Positions 6,477-7,169 of a DNA stretch of 7,169 nucleotides are shown one piece after another (within the stretch, counting starts at the first letter, position 1; each line of letters starts with the position of its first letter). The position numbers were made by a program, and so were the translations under genes. Source of the stretch: Sphingobacteriia bacterium (GTDB taxonomy: Bacteria > Bacteroidota > Bacteroidia > UBA7662); the NCBI GenBank assembly GCA_009926245.1, contig RFPG01000061.1:1-7169 (forward strand), read 5' to 3'. A model generated the notes under the pieces. That model made no database searches. It was not told the DNA's origin and saw only the letters and a program-made list of their open reading frames with translations.

Positions 6477-7169
6477 CTAGGATTGGATTTTGACCCCCCG
6501 ACGATCCAGGCTTTTGCGGTAAAGCCGGGCATTGCGGGTGTGTTCAGCAAAAGTGGTCGCAAAACGATGGGTACCTGCCCTTAGGGGATCGGCGCAAAAA
6601 TAAAGAAAGGAATGATTTTCGGGGTCCAAAACGGATTTAATGGCGTTTTTGGAGGGAATACAAACGGGACCCGGAGGCAATCCCGTACGACGATAGGTAT
6701 TGTAAGGCGATGCAACGAGGGTATGATCCAATCCGATTCTCCGCAAATCAAAGCGACCCAAGGCAAATTTGATGGTTGGATCCGCCTGCAGGGGCATGCC
6801 GATGCGCAAGCGATTGAGGTAAACGCCTGCGATCCGGGGTCGTTCGGCTTCGTATTGGGTTTCTTCTTCGATGATGGAGGCGAGAATGAGGGCCTCCCGA
6901 GGGGATAAACCCTGGGCTTGGGCCCTATTGATTCGCTCTGGATTCCAGAACCGTCGGTATTCGCTTCGCATCCGCTCCACAAAAACCGTGGGAGCAACTG
7001 TCCAGTACACCTCGTAGGTGTCCGGAAGAAAAAGGAGCAGGTTGTTTTGGGCCTCCCAACGACCGCTATCCAAGTCCACCGAGTCCTTGAGAACAGCCAT
7101 CCATGCGGCCGAATCGGCCATCAATTTCTGACCAAGAAATGCCGCCAATCGATGAGGGGTTCTTTGTTT
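6477..7169 (-). CDS. mltG: Endolytic murein transglycosylase MltG, 3' part (5' end outside window)
   Basis: 230 residues are visible, open to the right edge (the edge-adjacent codons read K-Q-R-T-P-H-R), ending at TAG 6479-6477. A TTG at 7148 is not the start; the frame runs on upstream. Numbering from the edge, the part seen includes 'FLPDTYEVYW' (47-56), 'ILASIIEEETQYEAERPRIA' (95-114) with the catalytic Glu of the YceG/MltG family in the IIEEET segment, 'GVYLNRLRIGMPLQADPT' (115-132), 'ASPYNTYRRTGLPPGPVCIP' (153-172) and 'FLYFCA' (188-193). MltG is an inner-membrane enzyme that cuts nascent peptidoglycan strands and so limits glycan chain length. The missing part should hold the membrane anchor and LysM-like region; the full protein is usually about 340 residues. 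It is convergent to the T9SS cargo gene and shows no link to the motor operon. Confidence 0.95.
   Translation of the reverse strand, partial: KQRTPHRLAAFLGQKLMADSAAWMAVLKDSVDLDSGRWEAQNNLLLFLPDTYEVYWTVAPTVFVERMRSEYRRFWNPERINRAQAQGLSPREALILASIIEEETQYEAERPRIAGVYLNRLRIGMPLQADPTIKFALGRFDLRRIGLDHTLVASPYNTYRRTGLPPGPVCIPSKNAIKSVLDPENHSFLYFCADPLRAGTHRFATTFAEHTRNARLYRKSLDRRGVKIQS

Noticed and set aside
6581..6997. A 138-codon minus-strand open frame inside mltG
   Set aside because: It is in another frame of the same strand as mltG, whose conserved motifs run through the whole stretch.

Overview
The window looks like Bacteroidota chromosomal DNA of roughly balanced GC. Three things point there: a long secreted protein ending in a type IX secretion (T9SS) type A sorting domain, a match to the Bacteroidota sigma -7 motif (TAnnTTTG) just upstream of a tRNA gene, and genes without evident Shine-Dalgarno sequences. 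I cannot place it below phylum level.

The left part (3-4098, + strand) is a tight gene row that reads as a stripped-down flagellar-type rotary motor. It contains the end of a TPR protein, a 678-residue protein that joins a reduced FliF (one periplasmic ring-building domain plus a membrane segment) to a FliG-like cytoplasmic part, a small TPR lipoprotein whose start overlaps the FliF-FliG stop (ATGA), a four-helix MotA/PomA-type stator, and a short MotB with its ion-binding Asp and an OmpA-like peptidoglycan-binding domain. Gaps are 8, -4, 45 and 12 bases, so one operon is likely. The proposed arrangement is a membrane ring with its own torque rim, driven by a MotA-MotB ion channel held to the cell wall, with TPR proteins as accessory parts. 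No rod, hook, filament, export or FliM/FliN genes occur in this window, but the window is too short to say whether they exist elsewhere. Classical flagella are absent from most Bacteroidota, which makes this the most interesting part of the window.

The right part is more ordinary. A gene for a 719-residue secreted T9SS cargo protein (4169-6328, +) follows the motor row after a 70-base gap. It ends at a perfect 10-bp hairpin and converges on a minus-strand pair: tRNA-Leu(GAG) (6372-6455) and the 3' part of mltG (6477 to the window end), which encodes the endolytic murein transglycosylase. I see no mobile element, CRISPR array, origin or integrase.
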